Positions 1 to 9,500 of a DNA stretch of 64,000 nucleotides are shown here, in pieces; the stretch's first letter is position 1; each line of letters starts with the position of its first letter. Below the pieces are notes generated by a model. The model searched no databases, was not told where the DNA came from, and was given only the letters and a program-made list of their open reading frames with translations. Source of the DNA: Bacillus sp. FJAT-52991. GTDB lineage: Bacteria; Bacillota; Bacilli; Bacillales; Domibacillaceae. A program made the position numbers and the translations under genes. Location: positions 1,016,001-1,080,000 of the forward strand of contig NZ_CP147404.1 of assembly GCF_037201805.1 (NCBI RefSeq), written 5' to 3'.

Positions 1-444
1 CGTGCGTTTATTATTCTAATTGGCTTTCTTGTTTTTTTTCTCGTTCAATATGTATTGAAAAATACAAAAATTGGTCTTGTTGTTCGAGCAGGAGTGATGG
101 ATAAGGAAATGGTCCAAGCACTTGGGATCAATATTCAAAAGGTGTTTATGCTTGTGTTTATGGTTGGTGCAGGAATGGCGGCGCTTGGCGGTGTTTTGTT
201 TGGACCTTATTCTGGAGTGATTCATGCAGGAATGGGAATGGAATTTGCAATTCTTGCTTTTATTGTGGTGGTCATAGGTGGAATGGGAAGCTTTAGTGGT
301 TCGTTATTTGCAGCGATTTTAGTCGGTTTGTCAGGCTCTTTGATGGCTTATTATGTACCGGATTTAGCGTTAGCGGCCAATATGTTGTTAATGGCGATCG
401 TATTAGTGTTTCGACCGCAAGGCTTATTTGGAGCGAAGGGGTGA
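1..444 (+). CDS. livH: Branched-chain amino acid ABC transporter permease LivH, C-terminal part
   Basis: The reading frame is open from the first base, so the gene starts outside the window and only about 147 C-terminal residues are seen. It is very hydrophobic, with several membrane helices and the glycine-rich GGMGSFSGS segment typical of LivH/LivM permeases (the EAA-like loop region). LivH pairs with LivM to form the membrane channel of a hydrophobic amino acid or amide importer. Its stop codon overlaps the start of livM, showing translational coupling. Substrate is not shown by the sequence; the downstream acyl-CoA-type genes suggest a substrate other than plain leucine is possible. Confidence 0.9.
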   Translation, partial: RAFIILIGFLVFFLVQYVLKNTKIGLVVRAGVMDKEMVQALGINIQKVFMLVFMVGAGMAALGGVLFGPYSGVIHAGMGMEFAILAFIVVVIGGMGSFSGSLFAAILVGLSGSLMAYYVPDLALAANMLLMAIVLVFRPQGLFGAKG

Positions 445-1454
445 AAAATGTGACTTGGTATCAACAGAACAAACTGACGGTGCTGTATTCGATCATTGCA
501 GCTTTTCTCCTTTTGTTGCCGTTTATTTATGATTCGCGAAGTATGCTAATTTTGTTCACACAGATCTTTATTTTTGCTATTTTTGCGATGAGTTATGATA
601 TTCTTCTGGGCTATACCGGTATTGTCTCTTTTGGTCATGCGATGTTTTTTGGGATTGGTGCTTACACGATGGGGATTTTTATGAAGCAATTTGAACCGAC
701 GCCTGTTTATTTTCTACTAGCGATGCTCATGACGCTCCTTCTTACTGGATTATTAAGTTATATTGTTGGTTTATTAACCTTGCGATTGAAAAGTCATTTC
801 TATGCGATGCTTACTTTATCCCTTTCTGGTTTATTTTTAGTGCTAGCTGAAAAGTGGCGGACGTTGACATTTGGGAATGATGGATTTACGTTCCGTGTGC
901 CGGATTTCGCCAAGGATCGTACGGACTTTTATCTCATTTGTTTAGTCACTATGATAGTTGTGTTTGTATTGTTGCAACGTTTTACTCACTCGCCATTAGG
1001 AAAAGTATGGCAAGCGATTCGTGAGAACGAGCAACGAACGGAATCACTCGGTTATCAAGTGCTTCATTATAAAATCATTGCATCGGTTGTAGCTGGGGTA
1101 ATTGCAGGTTTAGCAGGAAGTTTATACTCGGTGTCGCTGCGGTTTGTTAATACAAGTGTGTTTGCCATGGATGTGACGCTTGATGCGTTGTTAATGACGA
1201 TCATTGGTGGCGTGGGGACACTAGTTGGAGCCATTATCGGGGCTGGACTGATTGAATTTGCTCATCATTGGTTAACAGAGCTGGCGAAAGTACATTGGAT
1301 TTTCGAACGGTGGATTATCTTCTTCGGGATCATTTATATTTTAGCAGTTATGTTTTTTCCTCAAGGTATCGTGGGAACATTTGCGAAACTGAGAAACAAG
1401 CAGAAGAATAATACACAAGAAGTGCTTCAAGAGAAAAAAGATATAGCTAGCTAG
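441..1454 (+). CDS. livM: Branched-chain amino acid ABC transporter permease LivM
   Basis: A 337-residue integral membrane protein of the LivM family. It begins at a GTG that overlaps the livH stop by four bases. It has about eight to ten hydrophobic helices, the early GYTGIVSFGHAMFFGIGAY segment and the late TIIGGVGTLVGAIIGAG segment that mark LivM permeases. It would form the channel heterodimer with LivH and be energised by LivG/LivF ATPases, which are not in the window and may lie upstream. The C-terminus is a short charged tail. No terminator is obvious after it; 216 bases of non-coding sequence separate it from the next gene. Confidence 0.92.
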   Translation: MKNVTWYQQNKLTVLYSIIAAFLLLLPFIYDSRSMLILFTQIFIFAIFAMSYDILLGYTGIVSFGHAMFFGIGAYTMGIFMKQFEPTPVYFLLAMLMTLLLTGLLSYIVGLLTLRLKSHFYAMLTLSLSGLFLVLAEKWRTLTFGNDGFTFRVPDFAKDRTDFYLICLVTMIVVFVLLQRFTHSPLGKVWQAIRENEQRTESLGYQVLHYKIIASVVAGVIAGLAGSLYSVSLRFVNTSVFAMDVTLDALLMTIIGGVGTLVGAIIGAGLIEFAHHWLTELAKVHWIFERWIIFFGIIYILAVMFFPQGIVGTFAKLRNKQKNNTQEVLQEKKDIAS

Positions 1455-1670
1455 AGAAATGAGAATCGTTAAAAGCGTTATGTAGCTTCTCTAAACGACA
1501 ATTAATGGAAAATAGATAGTGGAATAAGCAGGAATTTTTGTTTATGTCGTGGAAGAAAGGGAAAAGTGAGAGTAAATTCCTAGCCTTTGGTTAATTAACA
1601 AGCACCCAATCATTTTATTTAACTGGAGAGGGGTGTAAAAACAATTCAATGGGGGAAAAGGGGAATAAAC

Positions 1671-2567
1671 ATGACGACTGTTGCATTAAATAAAGTAACA
1701 TTAGCTAATGGAGAAACGTTATCGTATCGAGAACGTGAAGGTGGAAACGAACCGTTATTGTTAATTCATGGGAATATGACTTCTTCTAAACATTGGGATG
1801 TGCTCATTGATCGTTTGGACAAGCAGTATAAGGTGTATGCCGTTGACTTACGTGGCTTTGGAGGATCGACTTATCATGAACCCATCCAGTCAATTAAAGA
1901 TTTTTCTAATGATGTGAAACAATTTGTGGATGCAATCGCGTTGAAAGATTTCTCAATTATCGGCTGGTCAACAGGTGGTGCCGTCGCCATGCAGTTTGTT
2001 GCTGATTATTCGGGGGTGTGTGATAAACTTATATTATTGGCCTCTGCTTCAACTAGAGGTTATCCATTTTTTGGATCAACTGAAGAGGGACTACCGGATA
2101 TGTCGAATCGTTTGAAAACATATGAAGAGGTAAAAGCTGATCCAGCAAAGACAATCATGATTCAAACGGCTTACCAAATGAATAATCGAGAGCTGCTTAA
2201 AGGGATTTGGAATATGTTAATTTATACAGAGAAGCAACCTCAGCCTGCCCTATTTGAAGAATATATAGACGATATGTTCACTCAGCGGAATTTAGCTGAA
2301 GTATACCACGCATTAAATACATTTAATATTAGTGACAATCATAATGGAGCGGTAGATGGAACGAATCAAGCAAAGGATATTACTATTCCTGTTTTAGTGC
2401 TGCGTGGAGATCGAGATTTTGTTGTTACGGCGGAAATGACAGAAGAAATTATAGATGATTTAGGTGATCAGGTTGAATTTAATGAATTAACCAATTGTGG
2501 CCACTCTCCGCTTATTGATGATCTGGAGCAATTAACTTCAGAAATTACTAAATTTTTAGAGAAATGA
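1671..2567 (+). CDS. Alpha/beta hydrolase, similar to intracellular PHB depolymerase PhaZ
   Basis: A 298-residue alpha/beta hydrolase without signal peptide. Visible elements are the oxyanion HGN motif (residues 33-35), the nucleophile elbow GWSTGG with Ser100, an acid Asp in LRGDRDFV near residue 247, and the catalytic His in NCGHSPL near 277. Length and the lipase-box-like GWS motif match the Bacillus intracellular short-chain polyhydroxybutyrate depolymerase family as I know it, but esterase or haloperoxidase-like relatives are also possible. The next gene, ten bases downstream, is a FabG/PhaB-type reductase, which supports a role in 3-hydroxyacyl metabolism (inference). A ribosome binding site GGGGAATA precedes the ATG. 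Confidence 0.72.
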   Translation: MTTVALNKVTLANGETLSYREREGGNEPLLLIHGNMTSSKHWDVLIDRLDKQYKVYAVDLRGFGGSTYHEPIQSIKDFSNDVKQFVDAIALKDFSIIGWSTGGAVAMQFVADYSGVCDKLILLASASTRGYPFFGSTEEGLPDMSNRLKTYEEVKADPAKTIMIQTAYQMNNRELLKGIWNMLIYTEKQPQPALFEEYIDDMFTQRNLAEVYHALNTFNISDNHNGAVDGTNQAKDITIPVLVLRGDRDFVVTAEMTEEIIDDLGDQVEFNELTNCGHSPLIDDLEQLTSEITKFLEK

Positions 2568-2577
2568 GGAAAGAAGA

Positions 2578-3318
2578 ATGAGGTTAAAAGAAAAAGTTGC
2601 TATTATTACAGGAGCAGCTAATGGGATCGGTCTTGCGGCGGCGGAGCTTTTTGCAAAAGAGGGGGCAAAGGTTGTTATAGCTGATTTTGATGAGGAGCTG
2701 GGGACAAAACGGGTTCAGGAATTGACTGAGAAAGGCTATGATGTTGCCTTCTCAAAGGTCAATGTGGTGGATCGGGATAGCGTAGATGCGATGGTCAAGC
2801 TGACAATAGACCGCTACGGTCATGTTGATATTTTAGTAAATAACGCTGGTATTACTCGCGATGGAATGCTTTGGAAGCTGTCAGCGGAGGATTTTCAAAG
2901 GGTGCTGGATGTTAATTTAAAAGGTGTGTTCAATTGTACTCAATCAGTGATCCCTCATATGATTTCACAAGGAAGTGGAAGGGTCATTAACACATCATCT
3001 GTCTCAGGTGTATATGGAAATGTTGGACAGACGAACTATGCAGCAGCTAAAGCGGGTGTGGTCGGTATGACGAAATCATGGGCGAAGGAACTTGGACGGA
3101 AAGGAATCAATGTCAATGCGGTAGCTCCTGGTTTTGTTGAAACATCTATGGTAGCTACTGTACCTGAAAAAATTTTAGACCAGTTAAAGACAACCATTCC
3201 ACTCGGCCGTTTAGGAAGTCCAAAGGATGTGGCCAATGCCTATCTGTTTCTTGCTTCTGATGAATCTAATTATGTGAACGGAATTACGCTTCATGTTGAC
3301 GGTGGAATTATGATGTAA
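2578..3318 (+). CDS. SDR-family 3-oxoacyl reductase (FabG/PhaB-type)
   Basis: A 246-residue classical short-chain dehydrogenase/reductase. It has the N-terminal Rossmann motif TGAANGIG (residues 12-19), the NNAG motif near 88-91, and the Ser-Tyr-Lys catalytic set in the SSVSG and YAAAK segments. The C-terminal GLHVDGG-like end (LHVDGGIM) is typical of NADPH-dependent 3-oxoacyl-ACP or acetoacetyl-CoA reductases. It would reduce a 3-oxoacyl thioester or oxidise the 3-hydroxy form. The gene follows the hydrolase by ten bases and is followed by a strong terminator, so the two form one transcription unit. As the essential fatty acid synthesis fabG usually lies in the plsX-fabD cluster, this is probably a paralogue. 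Confidence 0.85.
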   Translation: MRLKEKVAIITGAANGIGLAAAELFAKEGAKVVIADFDEELGTKRVQELTEKGYDVAFSKVNVVDRDSVDAMVKLTIDRYGHVDILVNNAGITRDGMLWKLSAEDFQRVLDVNLKGVFNCTQSVIPHMISQGSGRVINTSSVSGVYGNVGQTNYAAAKAGVVGMTKSWAKELGRKGINVNAVAPGFVETSMVATVPEKILDQLKTTIPLGRLGSPKDVANAYLFLASDESNYVNGITLHVDGGIMM

Positions 3319-3328
3319 AAATATGTTC

Positions 3329-3360
3329 AAAAAACAGAGGAGAAATCCTCTGTTTTTTTG
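3329..3360 (+). terminator. Rho-independent terminator after the SDR gene
   Basis: An inverted repeat AAACAGAGGA / TCCTCTGTTT with loop GAAA is followed by a T run. It lies eleven bases after the stop codon. Confidence 0.9.
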
Positions 3361-3491
3361 TTTCACATTCACAGGCAGTAAGACTTTGCTGATTGAAGGT
3401 TGTAACTATGTTGTAACTCCTAAACGGTATGATCAATGCATCATAGGATGAAAAATGGCTGATATTTATATTGGAAGTGAGGAGGAGTAAT

Positions 3492-5006
3492 GTGAAATGG
3501 GAATTGGACTGGCTGGAAAATAGGGTAAGGTTAACACCATGGAAGACAGCAGTGATTCATGCGGGATCGAATCAACAATGGAATTATCAACAAATCAATC
3601 ACCGGGCGAAAATCTTGGTTCATTTTTTATTAGAGCAAAAGGTTGGAAAAGGAGATCGTGTCGCCTTGATCTCTCCTAATCATATAAGTTATTTTGATTT
3701 AATGTTTGCTTGTGCCAAAATAGGGGCGATCTTTGTCCCGATTAATTGGCGTTTATCTATCCAAGAAATGAATTATATTTTAGCAGATTGTTCACCAAAG
3801 TTAGTGGGCTACCATGACCAATTTAAAGAGATGATTGACACGCTTTCATTTCATCAAGATCGTTACTTTTGCGTTTCATCACCTGAATATGAAATAGGAA
3901 TGAGCGATGAAAACGAGCCACTTCTGTTGTCTGTTTCGATCGAACAGGAAGATCCATGGATGATGATTTATACAGGTGGAACAACAGGAAAGCCAAAAGG
4001 GGTTATCTTATCCCATCGTGCTATTTTATGGAACGGATTGAACACGATCGTTAGCTGGAGTTTAACAGCGAATGATACGACACTCACGTATTTGCCAATG
4101 TTTCATACAGGGGGACTGAATGCCTTAACGACACCATTACTGATGATTGGTGGCACAGTGGTCATTGGAAATCAGTTTGATCCGCTTGAGGCAATCGAAG
4201 CGTTAAATCAATATCATTGTACTATTGCGCTATTTGTTCCAACGATGTATCAAATGATGATTCAAGAGAAAGCATTTGTTGAAAGCTCATTTCCATCGAT
4301 GAAGGTGTTTCTATCTGGAGGAGCTCCTTGCCCATTAAGCGTGTACGAAGCATTTATAAAAAAAGGAATAGCTTTCAAAGAAGGATATGGATTGACTGAA
4401 GCGGGACCGAATAACTTTTATATTGACCCAGAAGAAGCAAAAACGCATCGTGGTTCAGTAGGGAAGTCGATGCTATTTAATCAGATCAAGCTGTTAAAAG
4501 AAGATGGAACTGAAGCAGCTGTAGGTGAGGTTGGGGAGCTGTTGATTCAAGGAAAGCATACGTTTTCTGCTTATTGGAATAATCAAGCGGCGACGGCTGA
4601 AGTGCTACAAAATAACTGGCTACACACTGGGGATTTGGCGAGGGTTAATAAAGCAGGCTATTGCTTTATTGTTGGTCGAAAGAAAGAAATGATCATTTCA
4701 GGTGGAGAAAATATTTATCCACTTGAGGTGGAGCAATGCCTTTTACAATTCCCTCATATTGAAGAAGCGGCTGTAATCGGATTACCAGATGATATGTGGG
4801 GAGAGAAAGTCGTTGCTTTCATCGTCACAACGAATCAGCGATCCGTTCCTTCAGCAGACCTTCAGCAACATTGTCAACAAGCCCTTGCAAAATATAAAAT
4901 TCCTAAACAATTTATTTTCATTGAAGAGCTTCCGAAAACGCATGTCGGAAAAATCGATAAGAAGATGTTAGTGGAGATTGGAAAGGGATCTTTAGAAATC
5001 AAATGA
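3492..5006 (+). CDS. AMP-dependent acyl-CoA synthetase/ligase
   Basis: An ANL-superfamily ligase of about 504 residues that activates a carboxylic acid with ATP and CoA. It contains the P-loop-like YTGGTTGKPKG motif (about residue 165), the GYGLTE motif, the WLHTGD hinge motif and the C-terminal catalytic lysine region THVGKIDKK. The GTG at 3492 is chosen because GGAGG lies six bases upstream; an in-frame TTG at 3471 has no ribosome binding site. Families that fit are medium/long-chain fatty acyl-CoA or o-succinylbenzoate-CoA-like ligases; specificity cannot be read here. It has its own leader of about 130 bases after the preceding terminator, so it is probably transcribed separately. Confidence 0.88.
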   Translation: MKWELDWLENRVRLTPWKTAVIHAGSNQQWNYQQINHRAKILVHFLLEQKVGKGDRVALISPNHISYFDLMFACAKIGAIFVPINWRLSIQEMNYILADCSPKLVGYHDQFKEMIDTLSFHQDRYFCVSSPEYEIGMSDENEPLLLSVSIEQEDPWMMIYTGGTTGKPKGVILSHRAILWNGLNTIVSWSLTANDTTLTYLPMFHTGGLNALTTPLLMIGGTVVIGNQFDPLEAIEALNQYHCTIALFVPTMYQMMIQEKAFVESSFPSMKVFLSGGAPCPLSVYEAFIKKGIAFKEGYGLTEAGPNNFYIDPEEAKTHRGSVGKSMLFNQIKLLKEDGTEAAVGEVGELLIQGKHTFSAYWNNQAATAEVLQNNWLHTGDLARVNKAGYCFIVGRKKEMIISGGENIYPLEVEQCLLQFPHIEEAAVIGLPDDMWGEKVVAFIVTTNQRSVPSADLQQHCQQALAKYKIPKQFIFIEELPKTHVGKIDKKMLVEIGKGSLEIK

Positions 5007-5041
5007 ATTTGTTACTGATAGTTAAGCCTTCTTTTTTCATA

Positions 5042-5072
5042 AAACGGGGAAGCTCAGTGAACTTCTCCGTTT
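5042..5072. terminator. Hairpin between convergent genes
   Basis: The arms AAACGGGGAAG and CTTCTCCGTTT pair with one G:T, and T-rich sequence flanks both sides. It lies between the acyl-CoA ligase (+) and the small gene at 5080-5214 (-), so it may terminate both. Confidence 0.6.
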
Positions 5073-5079
5073 GTTCTTA

Positions 5080-5214
5080 TTATTCATTAATACTTTTTCC
5101 TGCTTCTCCTTCTTTTTCAAAACGAGTTGCCCCTCCATAATGCAAAGCTTGGTCTCGGTCTGATTCCACTTGTTTTTTATTTTTAAGCTTTTTTTCTTGT
5201 CGATCTTTTCCCAT
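5080..5214 (-). CDS. Small hydrophilic protein, YpzI-like
   Basis: A 44-residue, highly charged reading frame that begins MGKDRQEKKLKNKK and contains VESDRDQALHYGGAT. A good ribosome binding site (GGAGGTGATC) precedes the ATG. I recognise the MGKDRQEKKL...VESDRDQALHY pattern as that of the small uncharacterised YpzI family of Bacillus, though this is from memory only. Its position next to yjzC-like and sspK-like genes and its size suggest a spore-associated or stationary-phase peptide; there is no direct evidence for function. Confidence 0.65.
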   Translation of the reverse strand: MGKDRQEKKLKNKKQVESDRDQALHYGGATRFEKEGEAGKSINE

Positions 5215-5319
5215 GTTGATCACCTCCATTTTTAACCTTTCCTGTATAGATGATTTCATACATCTAATTCATTTATTTCGGACATGCTAAAAGAGCAACC
5301 TTGAAAAGGAGTGAATGGT

Positions 5320-5499
5320 GTGGGGCAAAATCATCTCTTTAAGCCTGGTCAGAAGGCACCAAACAATGGAGCCTATGTAGAGATTGGTGAAACAGGAAGT
5401 ACAGTAAACGATCCAAAGAAAGTCAAGCTTGAAGCAGGCGATAGGTTTCCTGCAACAACAAACCGCGATCGTGTTTGGATGTACCAGCGTAAACCTTAA
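5320..5499 (+). CDS. yjzC: YjzC-family small protein
   Basis: A 59-residue protein starting [17 protein letters not shown], with the YVEIGETGS block and an RDRVWMYQ end. This matches the YjzC family of Bacilli, whose function is unknown. The GTG at 5320 is preferred over the in-frame GTG at 5311 because it gives the family's MGQ start and sits eight bases from AAGGAG. The gene is followed after 19 bases by an sspK-like gene, so the two may be co-transcribed during sporulation. Confidence 0.82.
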   Translation: MGQNHLFKPGQKAPNNGAYVEIGETGSTVNDPKKVKLEAGDRFPATTNRDRVWMYQRKP

Positions 5500-5518
5500 T
5501 GGATGTGGAGGAGAGTAT

Positions 5519-5683
5519 ATGAGAAATAAAGCGAAGGATTTTCCAATCAAAGGAATGAAAGGGGAAGCGGGAGAAGCAAAAGCTAAGTCAAAAAATGCTT
5601 CCCAACGTCCTAATGGTACGATTAATACTGATCCACAAGATCGCATGATGGCGGCCAATCAAACGACTGAAGAAGAGACTTAA
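5519..5683 (+). CDS. sspK: Small acid-soluble spore protein K-like
   Basis: A 54-residue hydrophilic protein that begins MRNKAKDFP and has the [18 protein letters not shown] block near the centre-to-C-terminus. This follows the pattern of SspK, a minor SASP loaded into the forespore (typically sigma-G dependent). GGAGGAGAG precedes the ATG. A terminator follows within ten bases. Charged and without hydrophobic segments, it has no visible enzymatic motif. No forespore promoter could be placed with confidence. Confidence 0.8.
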   Translation: MRNKAKDFPIKGMKGEAGEAKAKSKNASQRPNGTINTDPQDRMMAANQTTEEET

Positions 5684-5692
5684 ATAAAGCAG

Positions 5693-5731
5693 AAGGAGCT
5701 TGCAGGTTAGAGTAGCAAGTTCCTTTTTTTG
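5693..5731 (+). terminator. Terminator after sspK-like gene
   Basis: Arms AAGGAGCTTGC and GCAAGTTCCTT with one wobble pair, followed by a run of seven T. Confidence 0.88.
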
Positions 5732-5877
5732 TTAAGGATTATGCTATACTAAATGAAAGACATTGTTAAGGGAAAAGGGTCGGTCTTCAATTTTCTGACA
5801 ATATGCTGTTAGTTTGTGAGTGTTTTGAAGTAATAGATGTGAAGCAATAAAGTGGGTACAGATGAGGAGGAGGAATA

Positions 5878-6327
5878 TTGCCAGAATGGATGATACTTTT
5901 GCTTGCTATGCCTGTGGTGGGGGTGATTGTGTACACATCACTTGACCGTTTGATGGGAAGGCTTGATTCAAAAGTGGAGATGAAAACGGTGGTAGCTGAG
6001 TTAAATCAAGTGAAAGAATGCGGCCATTGTGGACGTTTAAGTCGCAATTATCAACGAGAGCTTGCTCGCTATGATTTTTTGTTAAAAGGAAAGTCGTTAG
6101 AGCAAACAGGTATCGCTCCTGCTGTTGAACCATGTCCCCATTGTAAGCAAGAAGCCACTTTCCATTCCATTCCTAACATCCTTCCGTTTCATAAGCATCA
6201 TTTAGATTGTTTACCTTTAGAAGTGACAGAGTATGCTGAGCACCAAAGGCAGATAGAGGAATGTGAGCGGCTTTTGTATGCAAGTAAAGTAAATGAATCT
6301 TTTAACAGGCGGTTAGTAGAAAGGTAA
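5878..6327 (+). CDS. Membrane-anchored protein with two CxxC knuckles, unknown function
   Basis: A 149-residue protein with one N-terminal membrane helix (about residues 4-22) and a soluble part holding two CxxC pairs, CGHCGR and CPHCK, about 45 residues apart. The two pairs could bind one zinc ion as a split zinc ribbon. The TTG start is chosen because GAGGAGGAGG lies directly upstream. I do not recognise the family. It stands alone, between two terminators, upstream of the glutamate synthase genes. Redox or metal-binding roles are both conceivable but not shown. Confidence 0.7.
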   Translation: MPEWMILLLAMPVVGVIVYTSLDRLMGRLDSKVEMKTVVAELNQVKECGHCGRLSRNYQRELARYDFLLKGKSLEQTGIAPAVEPCPHCKQEATFHSIPNILPFHKHHLDCLPLEVTEYAEHQRQIEECERLLYASKVNESFNRRLVER

Positions 6328-6335
6328 ATAGGTGA

Positions 6336-6374
6336 TCAATAAACCTCATGTGCATATGGGGTTTATTTTTTTGT
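6336..6374 (+). terminator. Terminator after the CxxC protein gene
   Basis: The arms AATAAACC and GGGTTTATT, with a partly paired CAT/ATG interior, are followed by a T run. Confidence 0.85.
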
Positions 6375-6546
6375 AGTTGTAATTAGAGGGTGCTTTGGAA
6401 TAAGTGCTCAATTATTCTCAAAAGCAGATTGATTTCATGCAAACAATATATTGTTCAGATTGACTGTGATGGCATACAATGTGTAACAAGAAGAAAAGTT
6501 GGAATTTTCTTAAAAAATCCGCGGTTATTTTAGAAAGGGTGATACG

Positions 6547-9500
6547 ATGAAATCGAGCAAATTTCCACTAAAACAGGGGCTTTATGACCCGACCTTTGAA
6601 CATGATGCTTGCGGTATTGGATTCGTTGCAAATATAAAAGGGAAGCCTTCTCGTGAAATTGTTAAGCAAGCAACAGTGATGCTTTGTCGACTTGAGCATC
6701 GTGGCGGACAGGGGAGCGATCCGCAAACTGGAGATGGAGCAGGAATTATGGTGCAGTTACCGCATCAATTTTTTCGATTAACTTGTTCAAAATTTCACAT
6801 ACCTGAAGTTGGTAATTACGGAGTAGGAATGCTGTTTTTGCCACAAGAGGTTGAACGTCGGATGAAATGTGAAGCATTGTTTAATCAGATTATTGAGGAA
6901 GAAGGGCAAGAGCTATTAGGTTGGCGGACCGTTCCAGTAGATGATACGAACATTGGTGAAACAGGCAGGGAAAGTCAGCCATTCATTCGCCAAGTATTCA
7001 TTGGAAAATCTGATGGAATCATGGATGAATCATCGTTTGAACGCAAGCTTTACGTGATTCGCAAGCGAGTAGAGCTCGTCATTGAAGAAAATCGTCTTGC
7101 TGGGGAAGAAATTTTTTATGTAGCTAGCCTTTCAACTAGAACCATTGTATATAAAGGGATGCTGACACCTGATCAGCTAGATACGTATTATCTTGATTTA
7201 CAACATCCTTCTTTTAAATCGGCAATGGCACTCGTTCATTCTCGCTTCAGTACGAATACTTTTCCGAGTTGGGAACGAGCACATCCGAATCGATATATGA
7301 TTCATAATGGTGAAATCAATACACTGAAGGGCAATGTCAATTGGATGAAGGCTCGTGAACAACTATTAACATCAGATTTGCTTGGTAGAGATATGAAAAA
7401 AATAGTCCCAATCATTGATACAAACGGCAGTGATTCATCGATGTTTGATAATTGCTTGGAGTTTTTAACTTTATCAGGCCGCTCGTTGCCTCATGCTGCG
7501 ATGATGATGATTCCAGAGCCGTGGGATAAAAATTCACTAATGGATGATTCCTTACGAGCTTTTTATGAGTATCATAGTTATTTCATGGAGCCTTGGGATG
7601 GACCAGCGGCGATTGCTTTTACGGATGGACGGAAAATTGGGGCGATGCTTGATCGTAATGGTTTACGTCCGGCCAGGTATTATGTAACGACCGATGATAC
7701 GATTATTTTTTCATCAGAAGTGGGCGTGTTAGATGTCCCTGTGGATAAAGTACAGAGAAAAGGGAGACTGAGTCCAGGAGAAATGTTGCTAGTTGACTTA
7801 ATCGAGGGACGCATCATTCCGAATGAAGAAGTGAAAAGTCAAATGGCTAACGAGAAACCATATCAACAGTGGTTAAAGCAAGGAGTCATCTCGATTGATC
7901 CATTGTTTCAAGAAGATCAAACGAACAATTCCAATCTACTGCCAATAGTGACGTATCAAAAAGCATTCGGCTATACGTACGAGGAGTTGATGAAGCAATT
8001 AGCACCAATGGTGACAGAGGGAAAAGAGCCGATCGGTTCGATGGGGAATGATACGCCACTTGCGGTACTTTCGAATAAACCTCAGCTTTTATACAATTAT
8101 TTCAAACAACAGTTTGCTCAAGTGACGAACCCACCAATTGATGCGATCCGTGAAGCCTTTGTCACTTCGACAATAACGATGCTAGGGGCGGAAGGGAACT
8201 TGCTTCATCCAGATGAAAGCAGTTGTCGGCGCATTCGCCTAGAGACACCCATTTGTTCGGATGATCAGTTAGCGAGCATTCGTCATCAAGAATTTCAAAT
8301 TCAAACGTTCTCAATGTTGTTTGAAGCGGAAGATGGGGAACGGGCATTAGAAACAGCATTACAACAATTATTTCATTCCGTAGATCAGGCCATTGAAGCT
8401 GGGGTGAGTTTAATTATTTTATCTGACCGTAAGATGAATGAAGAATTAGCCGCCATTCCCGCTTTATTAGCTGTGAGTGGTCTGCATCATCATCTCGTTC
8501 GTCAAGGAACCCGAACGAAGGTTAGCATTATAGTAGAAACTGGCGAAGCGCGTGACATTCATCAATTTTGTATGCTGATTGGCTATGGAGCGGATGCGAT
8601 TAACCCCTATCTTGCCATTGCTAGTATCAATGAGATGATTGTGAATGAGCAGATCAAACACCTCTCTTATGCGGAAGCTGTTGAAAAATATATTCAAGCA
8701 GCAACAAGCGGCATTGTAAAAGTGATGTCCAAAATGGGGATTTCCACCATTCAAAGCTATCGAGGGGCGCAAATTTTTGAGGCGATCGGCATTGGTCAAA
8801 TGGTGATTGATCGATACTTCACTGGAACAGCTTCGCAAATTGGGGGCATCTCTCTAGAAACGATTGCCAAAGAAACATTGATGCGTCATCGTCAAGCATT
8901 CTACTCTCAAGATCAATCGCTAGAATCAGGGAGCGACTTTCAATGGAGACAAGACGGAGAATTTCATGCTTTTCGTCCAACAACGATTCACACCCTCCAG
9001 CAAGCTTGTCGAACGAATAATTACGAGTTGTATAAAAAATATGCGGAAATGGCGAATGAAGAGCAGCTGATCTTTCTGCGAGGATTGTTCGGCTTTAAAG
9101 AGACCCAGGCGATTCCAATTGAGGAAGTGGAATCTGTCGAAGCGATTTGCCGCCGCTTTAAAACTGGTGCGATGTCATACGGCTCATTAAGTCAAGAGGC
9201 TCATGAAACATTGGCAATTGCGATGAATCGCATTGGAGGAAAGAGTAATAGTGGCGAAGGAGGAGAACATCCGGATCGCTATTCACCAGATGAAAAGGGG
9301 GATTTACGCCGCAGTGCTATTAAACAAGTAGCTTCTGGCCGTTTCGGAGTATCGAGCCATTATTTAGTGAATGCGACTGAAATTCAAATTAAAATGGCAC
9401 AAGGAGCAAAGCCGGGAGAAGGGGGACAGTTACCAGGAGAAAAAGTGTATCCGTGGATTGCGGAAGTACGTGGTTCAACTCCGGGTGTAGGTTTAATTTC

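Noticed and set aside
5287..5658. Minus-strand frame opposite yjzC and sspK
   Set aside because: Shadow of two small genes that have proper ribosome binding sites and family patterns.
6378..6546. GltC or TnrA binding site upstream of gltA
   Set aside because: No sequence close enough to either consensus was found; a TTGACT at about 6459 lacks a matching -10.
8467..8838. Minus-strand frame of 123 codons inside gltA
   Set aside because: It lies fully inside a clear glutamate synthase gene in the opposite direction, has no ribosome binding site and no family pattern.
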